From Streptomyces inusitatus (lineage in GTDB: Bacteria; Actinomycetota; Actinomycetes; Streptomycetales; Streptomycetaceae), in NCBI RefSeq assembly GCF_014651115.1, contig NZ_BMWG01000012.1:48412-102059 (forward strand): 53,648 bases of DNA. Reading direction: 5' to 3'. Under the pieces are notes generated by a model. It saw nothing but the letters and a program-made list of their open reading frames with translations. It made no database searches and was not told the DNA's origin. Both the position numbers and the translations under genes were made by a program. Positions 34,445 through 43,022 of this stretch are shown piece after piece (position 1 is the first letter of the stretch; every line of letters starts with the position of its first letter).

Positions 34445-37273
34445 TCACCCCACCGAGCTGTACGACACCACACCCCTCCGCAGCGCGTCCACCGCCCTCC
34501 TCGCGTTCCTCGCCACCGTCCCGCTCTCCGCCGGAGCCGCGGCAGCGATCTGCCCGAGAACGTCGATCACCTGCTTCGACCAGCGCACAAAGTCCCCCGC
34601 CGGCATCTCCGCCTCGCGGAGCACCTCGTCCAGCCCCTTGTCCGAGGCCCACTGGTACGCGGCCCACGCGAAGCCCAGGTCCGGCTCCCGCTGGCCCACG
34701 CCCTCCGCCTGGTTGATCTTGAAGTCCTCCTCCAGGGCGTCGAGCCGGCCCCAGATGCGGACCATCTCGCCGAGCGCCGTCTTCGCCTTCCCGCCGGGGA
34801 TCTTCGGGGCCACCGCGTCGTCCGACTGGCGCGCTTCAAAGACCAGCGCCGAGGCGCAGGCCGCCAGCTCGGCCGGGCTCAGCCCCTCCCAGACCCCCTC
34901 GCGCAGACACTCGCTGGCCAGCAGGTCCAGCTCGCCGTAGAGCCGGGCCAGCCGCCGGCCGTGCTCGGTGACCTCGTCCTCGCGGAGATAGTCCAGCTCC
35001 GTCAGCAGCGCCACGATCCGGTCGAAGGTGCGCGCGATCGTATTGGTGCGCCCCTCGATCCGGCGCTCCAGCTGCTGGGTGTCCCGCTTCAGCCGGTAGA
35101 AGCGCTCCGCCCAGCGGGCATGGTCCTCACGCTCGTCACAGCCGTGGCAGGGGTGCGCCCGCAGCTCCGCCCTTAGCCGGGAGATCTCCCGGTCGTCGGC
35201 GGCGGCGGAACGGGACTTGCGGTGCCGGTCGGGCACGATGTGACCGGCCTTGGTGCGCAGCGCGGACGCCAGATCGCGCCGTGACTGCGGCGAGCGCGCG
35301 TTGAACGACTTGGGGATCCGCATCCGCTCCAGCGTCTCCACCGGCACCGGGAAGTCGATCGCCGCCAGCCGCTTGACCTGCCGCTCGGCGGTGAGCACCA
35401 GGGGCCGGGGCCCGTCGTGGTAGTCGAAGCCCCGATGGCCGCCGGTCCGCCCGGCGGGGACGCCGGGGTCGAGGACGAGCGCCAGCCCGGCGAACTTGCC
35501 GGTGGGGACGTGGATGACATCGCCGGGCCGGAGCTTCTCCAGCGAGTCGGCGGCGGCGGCCCTGCGCTGGGCCGCGCCCTGCTTGGCCAGCTCCGTCTCC
35601 CGGTCCTTGAGGTCGCGGCGGAGCCGCGCGTACTCCTCGAAGTCCCCGAGGTGGCAGGTCATGCCCTCGCGGTAGCCGTCCAGACCGGCTTCGTTCTTCT
35701 GGACCTGGCGGGAGATGCCGACGACCGAGCGGTCCGCCTGGAACTGTGCGAACGAGGTCTCCAGCAGCTCGCGCGAGCGATGGCGGCCGAACTGGTGCAC
35801 GAGATTGACGGCCATGTTGTACGAGGGCTTGAAGCTGGAGCGCAGCGGGTACGTCCGCGTCCCGGCCAGGCCCGCGAGGGCGGCCGGGTCCATCGCCCGC
35901 TGCCACAGCACGACCGCGTGGCCCTCGACGTCGATGCCGCGGCGGCCGGCCCGGCCGGTGAGCTGGGTGTACTCGCCGGGGGTGATGTCCGCGTGCTGCT
36001 CGCCGTTCCACTTGACGAGCTTCTCCAGCACCACCGAGCGCGCCGGCATATTGATGCCGAGGGCGAGGGTCTCGGTGGCGAAGACGGCCTTGACCAGGCC
36101 CCGGACGAACAGCTCCTCCACGACCTCCTTGAAGGTCGGCAGCATTCCGGCGTGGTGCGCGGCGATCCCGCGCTCCAGGCCCTCCAGCCACTCGTAGTAG
36201 CCGAGGACATGGAGATCCTCGGTGGGGATGGCGGAGGTGCGCTCCTCCACGATCTCCCGGACCCGGGCCCGCGCCGCGTCGTTGTTCAGCCGCAGCCCGG
36301 CGTGGAGGCACTGCTGTACGGCGGCCTCGCAGCCGGCCCGGCTGAAGATGAAGGTGATCGCGGGCAGCAGCCCCTCCGCGTCGAGCCGGTCGATGACCTC
36401 GGGGCGGCCGGGGGTCCAGATCCGGCCGCGCTGGCGGCGCTCCCGCTCCCGGTCGGCCTCGCGGACCATCTTGCCGCGCCGCCGGTCGCGGGGGTTGTAG
36501 CCGCGCTGGTTCTCCATCCGGGCCAGCCGGACGAGATCGGGGCTGACCTCGCGGCGGGCGGTGCCGCGCCCGCCGTGGTCGCTCTCCTCCTCGAAGAGGT
36601 CGTACATCCGGCGGCCGGCCATCACGTGCTGCCACAGCGGGACGGGCCGGTGCTCGGAGACGATCACGGCGGTGTCGCCGCGGACGGTGTCCAGCCAGTC
36701 GCCGAACTCCTCCGCGTTGGACACGGTCGCCGAGAGCGACACCAGCGTCACCGACTCGGGCAGGTGAATGATCACTTCCTCCCAGACCGCGCCCCGGAAG
36801 CGGTCGGAGAGGTAGTGCACCTCGTCCATCACCACATGGCCGAGGCCGCGGAGCGCCTGGGAGCCCGCGTACAGCATGTTGCGCAGCACCTCGGTGGTCA
36901 TGACGACCACCGGAGCGTCGGCGTTGACGCTGTTGTCACCGGTGAGGAGGCCGACCTTGTCCGCGCCGTAGCGCTTGACGAGATCGGTGTACTTCTGGTT
37001 GGAGAGCGCCTTGATGGGGGTGGTGTAGAAGCATTTGCGGCCCTGCTGGAGGGCGAGGTGGACGGCGAACTCGCCGACGATGGTCTTCCCTGAGCCGGTG
37101 GGCGCGGCGACAAGCACGCCCCTGCCCGCTTCCAGGGCCTGACAGGCTTCGATCTGGAAGGGGTCCAGGTCGAATTCGTACATCTCGCGGAAGGGGGCCA
37201 GTGCGGTGGCCGCCTCTGCTGCGCGGATGCGGGCGGCGGCATAGCGCTCGGCGGGTGAGAGATCCTCGGTCAT
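34445..37273 (-). CDS. helY: HelY-type DEVH superfamily 2 RNA helicase
   Basis: 942 aa, the usual length of Ski2/Mtr4-like HelY proteins of actinobacteria. Motif I AAPTGSGKT (about 57-65), motif II DEVH in VVMDEVHYLSDRFRG, motif III SLSATVSNAEEF, motif VI QLTGRAGRRGIDVEG. The C-terminal DSHCT-like domain ends LDEVLREAEMPAGDFVRWSKQ. Probably acts in RNA turnover. ATG at 37273 was chosen over a frame start at 37294. It lies downstream of the diacylglycerol kinase and upstream of no further same-strand gene. Confidence 0.93.
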   Translation of the reverse strand: MTEDLSPAERYAAARIRAAEAATALAPFREMYEFDLDPFQIEACQALEAGRGVLVAAPTGSGKTIVGEFAVHLALQQGRKCFYTTPIKALSNQKYTDLVKRYGADKVGLLTGDNSVNADAPVVVMTTEVLRNMLYAGSQALRGLGHVVMDEVHYLSDRFRGAVWEEVIIHLPESVTLVSLSATVSNAEEFGDWLDTVRGDTAVIVSEHRPVPLWQHVMAGRRMYDLFEEESDHGGRGTARREVSPDLVRLARMENQRGYNPRDRRRGKMVREADRERERRQRGRIWTPGRPEVIDRLDAEGLLPAITFIFSRAGCEAAVQQCLHAGLRLNNDAARARVREIVEERTSAIPTEDLHVLGYYEWLEGLERGIAAHHAGMLPTFKEVVEELFVRGLVKAVFATETLALGINMPARSVVLEKLVKWNGEQHADITPGEYTQLTGRAGRRGIDVEGHAVVLWQRAMDPAALAGLAGTRTYPLRSSFKPSYNMAVNLVHQFGRHRSRELLETSFAQFQADRSVVGISRQVQKNEAGLDGYREGMTCHLGDFEEYARLRRDLKDRETELAKQGAAQRRAAAADSLEKLRPGDVIHVPTGKFAGLALVLDPGVPAGRTGGHRGFDYHDGPRPLVLTAERQVKRLAAIDFPVPVETLERMRIPKSFNARSPQSRRDLASALRTKAGHIVPDRHRKSRSAAADDREISRLRAELRAHPCHGCDEREDHARWAERFYRLKRDTQQLERRIEGRTNTIARTFDRIVALLTELDYLREDEVTEHGRRLARLYGELDLLASECLREGVWEGLSPAELAACASALVFEARQSDDAVAPKIPGGKAKTALGEMVRIWGRLDALEEDFKINQAEGVGQREPDLGFAWAAYQWASDKGLDEVLREAEMPAGDFVRWSKQVIDVLGQIAAAAPAESGTVARNARRAVDALRRGVVSYSSVG

Positions 37274-37329
37274 CTTGCTCACGAGCCTACCCAAGAGGTA
37301 CGACAGTCAGCGCGGACTTAAATGCCTGT

Positions 37330-38226
37330 TCATCGGGTGGCCGCCAGCACCCCCACCGCGCCGGGCACGCACCGGGCGGTCAGCGGCAGCGCCCCGACCG
37401 GCTCCCCGTCCGCGTATCCGGTGATCCCGGGGGCCCGCAGCGTCACCGAGCGGGCCCGGTGGACGGTGACCTTGGGGTGGTCCAGGTGCGTCCCCCGGTA
37501 GACCTGGGGGAAGACCCGGAGCAGGGTCCTGCGGTCACAGCCGGCGACCACCGTCACATCGAGGAGGCCGTCGTCCATCACGGCCCCGGCGCACATCCGC
37601 ATCCCGCCGCCGTACAGGGGCCCGTTGCCGACCGCCACCAGCGTGGCCTCGATCTCCCGTACCGGCCCGTCGTCGAGTGCGATCCGGTACGGGACGGGGC
37701 GCAGCGCCGCCAGTTCGGCGAGCATCGCCAGGTCGTAGCGGAACCGGCCGCCGGGCAGCCGCATCCGGTTGCCCCGGTCGTTGACGCGGGAGTCGAAGCC
37801 GGAGGCGAGTATCGTGCCGAACCATTTCGTCCCCACCCGCCCCAGGTCGATCGTGCGGACCGTGCCCGCGGTGAGCGCCTCGGCGGCCAGTCGCCCGGCG
37901 CGGGCGGGGTCCTTGACCGGCAGTCCGAGCGAGCGGGCGAAGTCGTTGCCGGTGCCGACCGCGACCACTCCGAGCGGGGTACCGGTCCCGGCGACGGCCT
38001 GGAGGGCGAGCGACATCAGGCCGTCGCCGCCGACGGCTATGAGCGCGCCGGTGCCCGCGTCGACTGCTTCGCGGGCGCGGCGGAGCGCGTCGGGGGCGTC
38101 CTCGCCGAGGACGGTGCGCACGGAGAATCCGGCCCCGCGCAGCGCGTCGGCCGCCGGGCGGGCGGCCGACGCGCCTCTGCCGCGTCCGGCGGTGGGGTTG
38201 ACGAAGAGGGTGATCTGGCTGGTCAC
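37330..38226 (-). CDS. Diacylglycerol kinase family lipid kinase (YegS/DgkB-like)
   Basis: 298 aa. NPTAGRGRG near the N-terminus, ATP-site GGDG (66-69) in IAVGGDGLMSLAL and GTGNDFARSLGLP (91-95 on) are the DAGK catalytic signature; NGPLYGGGMRMCAGAVMDDGLLDV is the C-terminal family segment. Phosphorylates diacylglycerol or a related lipid at the membrane. GTG at 38226 chosen; an ATG at 38256 within the palindrome is possible but would place the start inside the terminator stem. 107 nt after tatC, separated by a perfect palindrome. Confidence 0.9.
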   Translation of the reverse strand: MTSQITLFVNPTAGRGRGASAARPAADALRGAGFSVRTVLGEDAPDALRRAREAVDAGTGALIAVGGDGLMSLALQAVAGTGTPLGVVAVGTGNDFARSLGLPVKDPARAGRLAAEALTAGTVRTIDLGRVGTKWFGTILASGFDSRVNDRGNRMRLPGGRFRYDLAMLAELAALRPVPYRIALDDGPVREIEATLVAVGNGPLYGGGMRMCAGAVMDDGLLDVTVVAGCDRRTLLRVFPQVYRGTHLDHPKVTVHRARSVTLRAPGITGYADGEPVGALPLTARCVPGAVGVLAATR

Positions 38227-38256
38227 CCGCGTGACGTTACTGCACCGCGGGATCAT

Positions 38257-38296
38257 GACCATGGGACCGGAGGGCATGCCCTCCGGTCCCATGGTC
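38257..38296. terminator. Perfect 40-bp palindrome after tatC
   Basis: 20-bp arms 38257-38276 and 38277-38296 are exact reverse complements with no forced spacer (centre GGCATGCC). It lies 37 nt beyond the tatC stop and 31 nt before the kinase start. No T-run. Confidence 0.8.
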
Positions 38297-38332
38297 CGTA
38301 TGTACGATGCGCGCTCGGGCTGACGCCCGGGC

Positions 38333-39268
38333 TCAGGTGATGTCGTCGTAGCCGTTGACCCGGTGGGTGCGCGCTCCGTCCGACTCGCCCTTCGACTGCT
38401 CCGGGAGGGAGTGTCCGGCGGTGACCGGCTCGGTGTCGAGGTCGAGCGGGGACGCCTCGTCGTCGTCGAGGGCGGCGTCGGGGTCGCGGCGCGCACGGCG
38501 CTTGTCGTTGAGCAGGGAGAAGCCCACGGCGGCGAAGTAGAGGACGACGATCGGCCCGGAGAGGGCGATCATGCCGATGGGGTCCGTGGTCGGCGTGGCG
38601 ATCGCGCCGAAGACGAAGACGCCCATGATCACGCCCCGCCACCATCCGGACATGCGGCGGCCGGTGACCAGGCCGACCAGATTCAGCATGATCAGGATGA
38701 GTGGCAGCTCGAAGGCGAGGCCGAAGACGAGCACCATACGGACGGAGAAGTCGAGGACGTCGTCCAGTTCGAGCAGGTTGCCCGCCGCGTCCGGGGTGAT
38801 CTTCAGCAGCATCTCGAAGCTGATCGGCATGATCAGGTAGGCGAGGTAGGCGCCGGACAGGAAGAGCGGGACGGCCGCGGTGACGAAGTAGTACGTGTAC
38901 TTCTTCTCGCTCTTGTGCAGACCGGGCGCGACGAACGCCCAGAGCTGGTAGAGCCAGACCGGGCAGGAGAGGACGAAGCCGGCCAGCAGTGTGACCTTGA
39001 TGGTGGTGGTGAACGGCGACAGGAGTTTGTTGAAGACGATCTCGGCGCACTGGCCGCCGGCGTTGGACTGGCCCTTCTCGCACGCCGGGACGGGCGCGGC
39101 GAGGAAGTCCATCAGCTGCTTGTTGTAGAAGACCGCGATGATGCTCATGACGACGATCGCCAGCAGTCCCTTGGCGAGCCGGTTACGCAGCTCGCGCAGG
39201 TGCTCGGCGAGTGGCATCCGCCCCTCGGGGTCCTTCTCCGGGCTCTTCGAGCGGGCAGGCTTGAGCAA
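38333..39268 (-). CDS. tatC: Sec-independent protein translocase subunit TatC
   Basis: 311 aa, six transmembrane helices, integral membrane receptor for twin-arginine signal peptides. Starts near EGRMPLAEHLRELRNRLAKG, with KVTLLAGFVLSCPVWLYQLWAFVAPGL, FEMLLKI and the C-terminal MIALSGPIVVLYFAAVGF. A Cys-containing loop (VPACEKGQSNAGGQCAEIVF) is inserted after helix 1. TTG at 39268 has GAGG 7 nt upstream, which decides the start. 59 nt after tatA. An extended hydrophilic C-terminus is present. Confidence 0.96.
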   Translation of the reverse strand: MLKPARSKSPEKDPEGRMPLAEHLRELRNRLAKGLLAIVVMSIIAVFYNKQLMDFLAAPVPACEKGQSNAGGQCAEIVFNKLLSPFTTTIKVTLLAGFVLSCPVWLYQLWAFVAPGLHKSEKKYTYYFVTAAVPLFLSGAYLAYLIMPISFEMLLKITPDAAGNLLELDDVLDFSVRMVLVFGLAFELPLILIMLNLVGLVTGRRMSGWWRGVIMGVFVFGAIATPTTDPIGMIALSGPIVVLYFAAVGFSLLNDKRRARRDPDAALDDDEASPLDLDTEPVTAGHSLPEQSKGESDGARTHRVNGYDDIT

Positions 39269-39327
39269 CCCACGTCCTCATCTCATGCGGCAGACCGCCC
39301 TCCGTCGAGGAGAGGCGGCCCGGGTGG

Positions 39328-39615
39328 TCAGCGCTGGGCGGAGTCGGTGGGCTCGGCGACGGGGCGGGCGCTCTGCACATCGCCCGGCGAGGCCTGGATC
39401 GTACGGGGAGCCGGCTGGACCGGGTCCTGTGCCTTGGGCTCTGCGGGCGCGGCGGCGCTCTGGCCGCCCTCGGACTTCATCTGCCGGGCCTCGCTCTTCA
39501 GGATGCGCGCGGACTTCCCCAGGGAGCGCGCCATGTCCGGAAGCTTCTTCGCGCCGAAGAGCAGGATGACGACGAGGAGGATGAGAACAATCTCCAACGG
39601 ACCGAGGTTCGGCAT
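39328..39615 (-). CDS. tatA: Twin-arginine translocase TatA
   Basis: 95 aa. N-terminal membrane helix MPNLGPLEIVLILLVVILLF, then the amphipathic GAKKLPDMARSLGKSARILKSE segment and a Pro/Gln/Ala-rich tail. Forms the Tat pore with TatC. A 7-bp hairpin CAGGGGG-CAA-CCCCCTG (39718-39734) lies 103 nt upstream in the 247-bp gap. Operon tatA-tatC. Confidence 0.96.
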   Translation of the reverse strand: MPNLGPLEIVLILLVVILLFGAKKLPDMARSLGKSARILKSEARQMKSEGGQSAAAPAEPKAQDPVQPAPRTIQASPGDVQSARPVAEPTDSAQR

Positions 39616-39717
39616 AATTCTGGTCTACCTTCTCACCGTGGCGGCATGGTCTGTGCTGTCGGCCGGGGCATGGAGGTACCACACCACAGCCGTTCGATCG
39701 TAACTCCCGGGGGTAAA

Positions 39718-39734
39718 CAGGGGGCAACCCCCTG
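39718..39734 (-). promoter_or_regulatory. Stem-loop in the tatA upstream region
   Basis: 7-bp perfect stem with a 3-nt loop in the gap 39616-39862. It could be a terminator for the small membrane protein gene, or part of the tatA leader. No T-run. Confidence 0.4.
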
Positions 39735-39862
39735 GCAACTCCCGTCGGCGGGTGGTGCCTCATCACCTGTGCCGCCGCACCTCAGGGTACCGGTCACTCG
39801 CACGCCACAGCAGGGTGCAATGACCACCTTCTGTATTGGCCATGCACACGGCGAGTCCCGGA

Positions 39863-40063
39863 TCAGGGGCGGAGCGTCTCCCCGGTGCGCGCCAGTCCGG
39901 TCGCCGCCCGCTCCAGATCCTCCGCCGCGCGGTTGATCCGCTCCGTCGTCCGGGCGACCTCCAGACCGAGGCGCCGGGCCTCGATGAAGACCCTGATGCC
40001 GAGCAGACCGAGGACGGCGATGCCGAGGAAGCCGAGGGCGACGGCGAGCATGGGCCAGAGCAT
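39863..40063 (-). CDS. Small membrane protein, 66 aa, single helix plus coiled coil
   Basis: MLWPMLAVALGFLGIAVLGLLG forms one transmembrane helix, then a helical segment with heptad-like spacing (RRLGLEVARTTERINRAAED, LERAATGLART). Cytoplasmic coiled coil; topology like small DUF948/Tat-associated proteins, but no homologue is asserted. Starts 11 nt after the zinc-ribbon stop on the same strand; no Shine-Dalgarno, so coupled translation is likely. Function unknown; placed between the zinc-ribbon gene and tatA. Confidence 0.7.
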   Translation of the reverse strand: MLWPMLAVALGFLGIAVLGLLGIRVFIEARRLGLEVARTTERINRAAEDLERAATGLARTGETLRP

Positions 40064-40074
40064 GGGAGGGAAAC

Positions 40075-40338
40075 CTAGACCGTTCCGGAGCCGGGAGTGA
40101 GACGGAGGGTGCGGACCCCGCCGCCGGTGAGGAGTTCGACGATCCGCTCTCCGGCCGGCTTGCGCACGGCGGAGCCGCACTCGGGGCAGGTGAAGGAGTA
40201 GAAGGTGGTGCGGTGGCTGGCTCCGATCGCCAGCCGCAGCGCCTCCGCGGCCAGTTCGAAGCGGGCCCGGCAGTCGGGGCAGGCGGCCTTGAAGAGCACC
40301 GGGCCGACCGAGGACGCGATCCCTGAAATCAGCGACAT
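40075..40338 (-). CDS. Small zinc-ribbon protein
   Basis: 87 aa. Two CxxC pairs, CPDCRARF and CPECGSAV, separated by about 28 residues, form a zinc ribbon; flanking helices are amphipathic. Starts MSLISGIASSVGPVLF. ATG at 40338 has GGGAGG 10 nt upstream. Lies between pafC (100 nt upstream on the same strand) and the small membrane protein. Function unknown. Confidence 0.78.
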   Translation of the reverse strand: MSLISGIASSVGPVLFKAACPDCRARFELAAEALRLAIGASHRTTFYSFTCPECGSAVRKPAGERIVELLTGGGVRTLRLTPGSGTV

Positions 40339-40438
40339 GTGCGGTACGCCTCCCTCTCCCCGCCCGTCCGGGCGACAGCGTCACGGCCGGCCCCGGCCGC
40401 GTACGCCCCTTCGTCGAGTTCGTCGAGTTCGTCGGGCA

Positions 40439-41446
40439 TCAGCCGTGCGCCCCGGCGACGGGCGCGGTCCCGCCGCCGCCCGCCTCCTCAAGGCCCTTGT
40501 CCTCGTAGGCGGCCAGCGCCTGCCGGGCCGCGTCCCGGGCGCTGAGCGCCAGTTCGGCGGGGGCGACGATCCGTCCGTCCTGGCCGAGCCGGAGCGCGAG
40601 CCTGCGCAGCAAGGCGGGGGACGGGGTCCGCAGGGTGATGCGCAGACCGCCGTCGGGCAGCTCGTCCGCGCTGTCGTGCGGGTAGTACTCCGCGACCCAG
40701 CGGCCCGCGGGCCCGACCTCCACGATCACCTCGGGATCGTCGGCCGAGGGCTGGACCAGCCCCTCGGAGAGGTCCCGCAGCTCGACCTCGGGCGGCGCGG
40801 ACGGCGCGTCCAGCAGTCTGATCTCGGCGACCCGGTCGAGCCGGAAGGTCCGGCGCGCCTCGGAGAGCCGGCACCAGGCCTCCATATAGGTGTGGCCGAC
40901 GGCGAAGAGCCGGATCGGGTCGACCTCGCGCTCGGTCAGCTCGTCGCGCGCGGGCGAGTAGTACCGCACCCACAGCCGCCGCCGCTCCGAGATCGCCCGG
41001 TCCACCTCGGCGAAGACACCGCCCTCGGACTCGAAGGTCACCGAGAGCCGGGAGGAGGCCCCGGCCGCCTCGCCCGCCGCCGTCTCCAGCTTGGCGGTGG
41101 CCCGCAGCAGCGCCTCCCGGTCGCCCTCGCGCAGCCCGGGCAGGGTGGCCACCGCGCGCGCGGCGACCAGCAGCGCGGTCGCCTCGTCGGCGGCGAGCCG
41201 CAGCGGCTCGGCGACGTCGTCGGGGTTGTGCCACCAGATCCGGTCGCCGTCGGTGTCGATGTCGAGCAGATCGCCGCCGCGGAAGCTCGTCCCGCACATG
41301 GGCAGCACATCGAGATCGGAGATCAGCTCGTCCTCGGTGATGCCGAAGGCACGGGCGACATCGCCCACCCGGGCCCCGGGGCGCTCCCGCAGATAGGTCA
41401 CCAGCGACAGCATCCGCCGGGTCTGGTCAATGGCGTTGGCGGCCAT
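40439..41446 (-). CDS. pafC: PafC, WYL-domain regulator of the PafBC pair
   Basis: 335 aa. Winged helix about residues 1-60 (QTRRMLSLVTYLRERPGARVG, DVARAFGITEDELISDLDVL), then the WYL domain with RLWVRYYSPARDELTEREVDPIRLF, and a C-terminal WCX domain. With PafB it activates many DNA-damage genes independently of LexA in mycobacteria. ATG at 41446 with GGGGAG 7 nt upstream. Overlaps in operon with pafB (13-nt gap). Confidence 0.9.
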   Translation of the reverse strand: MAANAIDQTRRMLSLVTYLRERPGARVGDVARAFGITEDELISDLDVLPMCGTSFRGGDLLDIDTDGDRIWWHNPDDVAEPLRLAADEATALLVAARAVATLPGLREGDREALLRATAKLETAAGEAAGASSRLSVTFESEGGVFAEVDRAISERRRLWVRYYSPARDELTEREVDPIRLFAVGHTYMEAWCRLSEARRTFRLDRVAEIRLLDAPSAPPEVELRDLSEGLVQPSADDPEVIVEVGPAGRWVAEYYPHDSADELPDGGLRITLRTPSPALLRRLALRLGQDGRIVAPAELALSARDAARQALAAYEDKGLEEAGGGGTAPVAGAHG

Positions 41447-41459
41447 GGTCCGACTCCCC

Positions 41460-42416
41460 TCAGCCCTTGGCCACGGCGCGCAGCCGCTCCATGACATCGG
41501 CCCGCAGATCAGCGGGCTCCACGACCACCACATCGGGGCCGAACTCCACGAGCCAGGCGTCCAGCCCGTGCCCGTACGGAATCTCCAGCTCCTCCCAGCC
41601 GCCGGCCAGCTCCCGCACCGACTGGGCACGGGCGCGCAGCGGATAGCCGCTGCCGGCGCGCAGCCGGATCCGCGCGGTCCGGGTGGCGGTCTCGCCGGCC
41701 CAGCTCTCGACGGTCTCCCGGACGGTCACCACATCGGGTACGGGCGCGGTGAAGGCCCCGGCGCGGGAGCGGACCCGGCCGGTGATGCGGGAGAGCCGGA
41801 AGACGCGCTCGGCCCGCCGGTCGCGGTCCCAGCCCGCCAGATACCAGTGGCCGCGCCAGCACTCCAGCGTCCAGGGCTCCACCTGGCGCTGCTCGGGGCG
41901 GGCGGCGGTCGCCTTGCGGTAGTCGAAGACCACGGTCCTGCGGTCGCGGCAGGCGAGCATCAGCGGTTCGAAGGCGGTCTCATGGACCGGGATCCGGGGT
42001 TCCAGGGCGCTGTACGGGAGGTCGTAGGCGTCCTCCGCCTCGGGCATCCCGGCCGCGCGCAGCTTCTGGAGGGCGCCGCTCGCGGCCCCCGCCAGTCTGG
42101 CCTGCTGCCAGACCCGGGCGGCCAGCCCGAGGGCTGCGGCCTCCTCGGCGTCCAGGGTGATCGGGGGCAGCCGGTTGCTGTCGCGGCGGGCGAGATAGCC
42201 CACCTCGCCGTCGAGGTTCTCCACCGTGGCGATGACGAGGCCGAGTTCGCGGAGATCGTCCTTGTCGCGCTCGAACATCCGGTTGAAGGCTTCGTCCGAG
42301 CCCGCTTCCAGATAGGCCTCGATGGACCCGCGCAGCTCACGCTTGCTGAGCGGGCGGCGCGTCCCGAGCAGGCACAGCGCCAGATTCATCAGCCGCTCGG
42401 CCTTGGCAATGGCCAT
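41460..42416 (-). CDS. pafB: PafB, WYL-domain regulator of the PafBC pair
   Basis: 318 aa. N-terminal HTH AIAKAERLMNLALCLLGTRRPLSKRELRG and a WYL domain with RRTVVFDYRKATAARPEQRQVEPW, CWRGHWYLAGWDRDR; C-terminal WCX. Starts MAIAKAERLMNLA at 42416, where the conserved sequence begins; the frame open further upstream adds non-conserved residues. Pairs with PafC; in mycobacteria the pair sits downstream of pafA, here the order is the same but with FKBP genes in between. Confidence 0.9.
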   Translation of the reverse strand: MAIAKAERLMNLALCLLGTRRPLSKRELRGSIEAYLEAGSDEAFNRMFERDKDDLRELGLVIATVENLDGEVGYLARRDSNRLPPITLDAEEAAALGLAARVWQQARLAGAASGALQKLRAAGMPEAEDAYDLPYSALEPRIPVHETAFEPLMLACRDRRTVVFDYRKATAARPEQRQVEPWTLECWRGHWYLAGWDRDRRAERVFRLSRITGRVRSRAGAFTAPVPDVVTVRETVESWAGETATRTARIRLRAGSGYPLRARAQSVRELAGGWEELEIPYGHGLDAWLVEFGPDVVVVEPADLRADVMERLRAVAKG

Positions 42417-42495
42417 CGACGCCCTGCACCTCTTCTGCTTGAGTCGCTTCCGCACCGCCGACCGTACCGCCCCGGGGTGTCGGGACAAAAGCCGA

Positions 42496-42524
42496 GGCCC
42501 ATGCTCCCGAGAAGAGCATGGGCC
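42496..42524 (-). terminator. Terminator of the cytoplasmic FKBP gene
   Basis: 11-bp perfect stem GGCCCATGCTC/GAGCATGGGCC with a 7-nt loop, followed on the minus strand a few bases later by TTTT (42487-42490). Lies 24 nt after the FKBP stop, 80 nt before pafB. Confidence 0.8.
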
Positions 42525-42548
42525 CCGGCGGACCGGATCGGACCGGGA

Positions 42549-42920
42549 TCAGGTCGAGATCAGGTCGACGACGAAGATCAGCGTCTCGCCCGGCTTGATC
42601 GCGGCACCCGCGCCGCGGTCGCCGTAGCCGAGGTGCGCGGGGATGGTCAGCCGACGGCGGCCGCCGACCTTCATGCCCTGGACACCCTGGTCCCAGCCGG
42701 CGATGACGCGACCGGCGCCGAGCGGGAACTTGAACGTCTCGCCGCGGTTCCAGGACGCGTCGAACTCCTCGCCCGTGGAGAAGGAGACACCCACGTAGTG
42801 GACGGTGACAAGGTCACCGGCCTTGGCCTCCGCGCCATCGCCCTCCCAGAGATCCTTGATCTCCAGGTCGGCCGGCGGGTTGCCTTCCGGGAAGTCGATC
42901 TCGGGCTTCTCGATGCTCAC
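42549..42920 (-). CDS. FKBP-type peptidyl-prolyl cis-trans isomerase
   Basis: 123-residue cytoplasmic single-domain FKBP: DLVTVHYVGVSFSTGEEFDASW, FKFPLGAGRVIAGWDQGVQGMKVGGRRRLTIP split across the fold, HLGYGDRGAGAAIKPGETLIFVVDLI. No signal peptide. GTG at 42920 with GAGGAG 8 nt upstream. Lies directly downstream of the FKBP lipoprotein gene (102-nt gap); ended by the T-run hairpin. Confidence 0.94.
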   Translation of the reverse strand: MSIEKPEIDFPEGNPPADLEIKDLWEGDGAEAKAGDLVTVHYVGVSFSTGEEFDASWNRGETFKFPLGAGRVIAGWDQGVQGMKVGGRRRLTIPAHLGYGDRGAGAAIKPGETLIFVVDLIST

Positions 42921-43022
42921 TGATACTGCTCCTCGTAAAACGGTGTACGGGCAACCGGGACAGTCTCGCACCTCGCCCGGCCGGGGGCCGAGTCCGGCGT
43001 GGCCGCCGCGCTCCCGGCCGGA

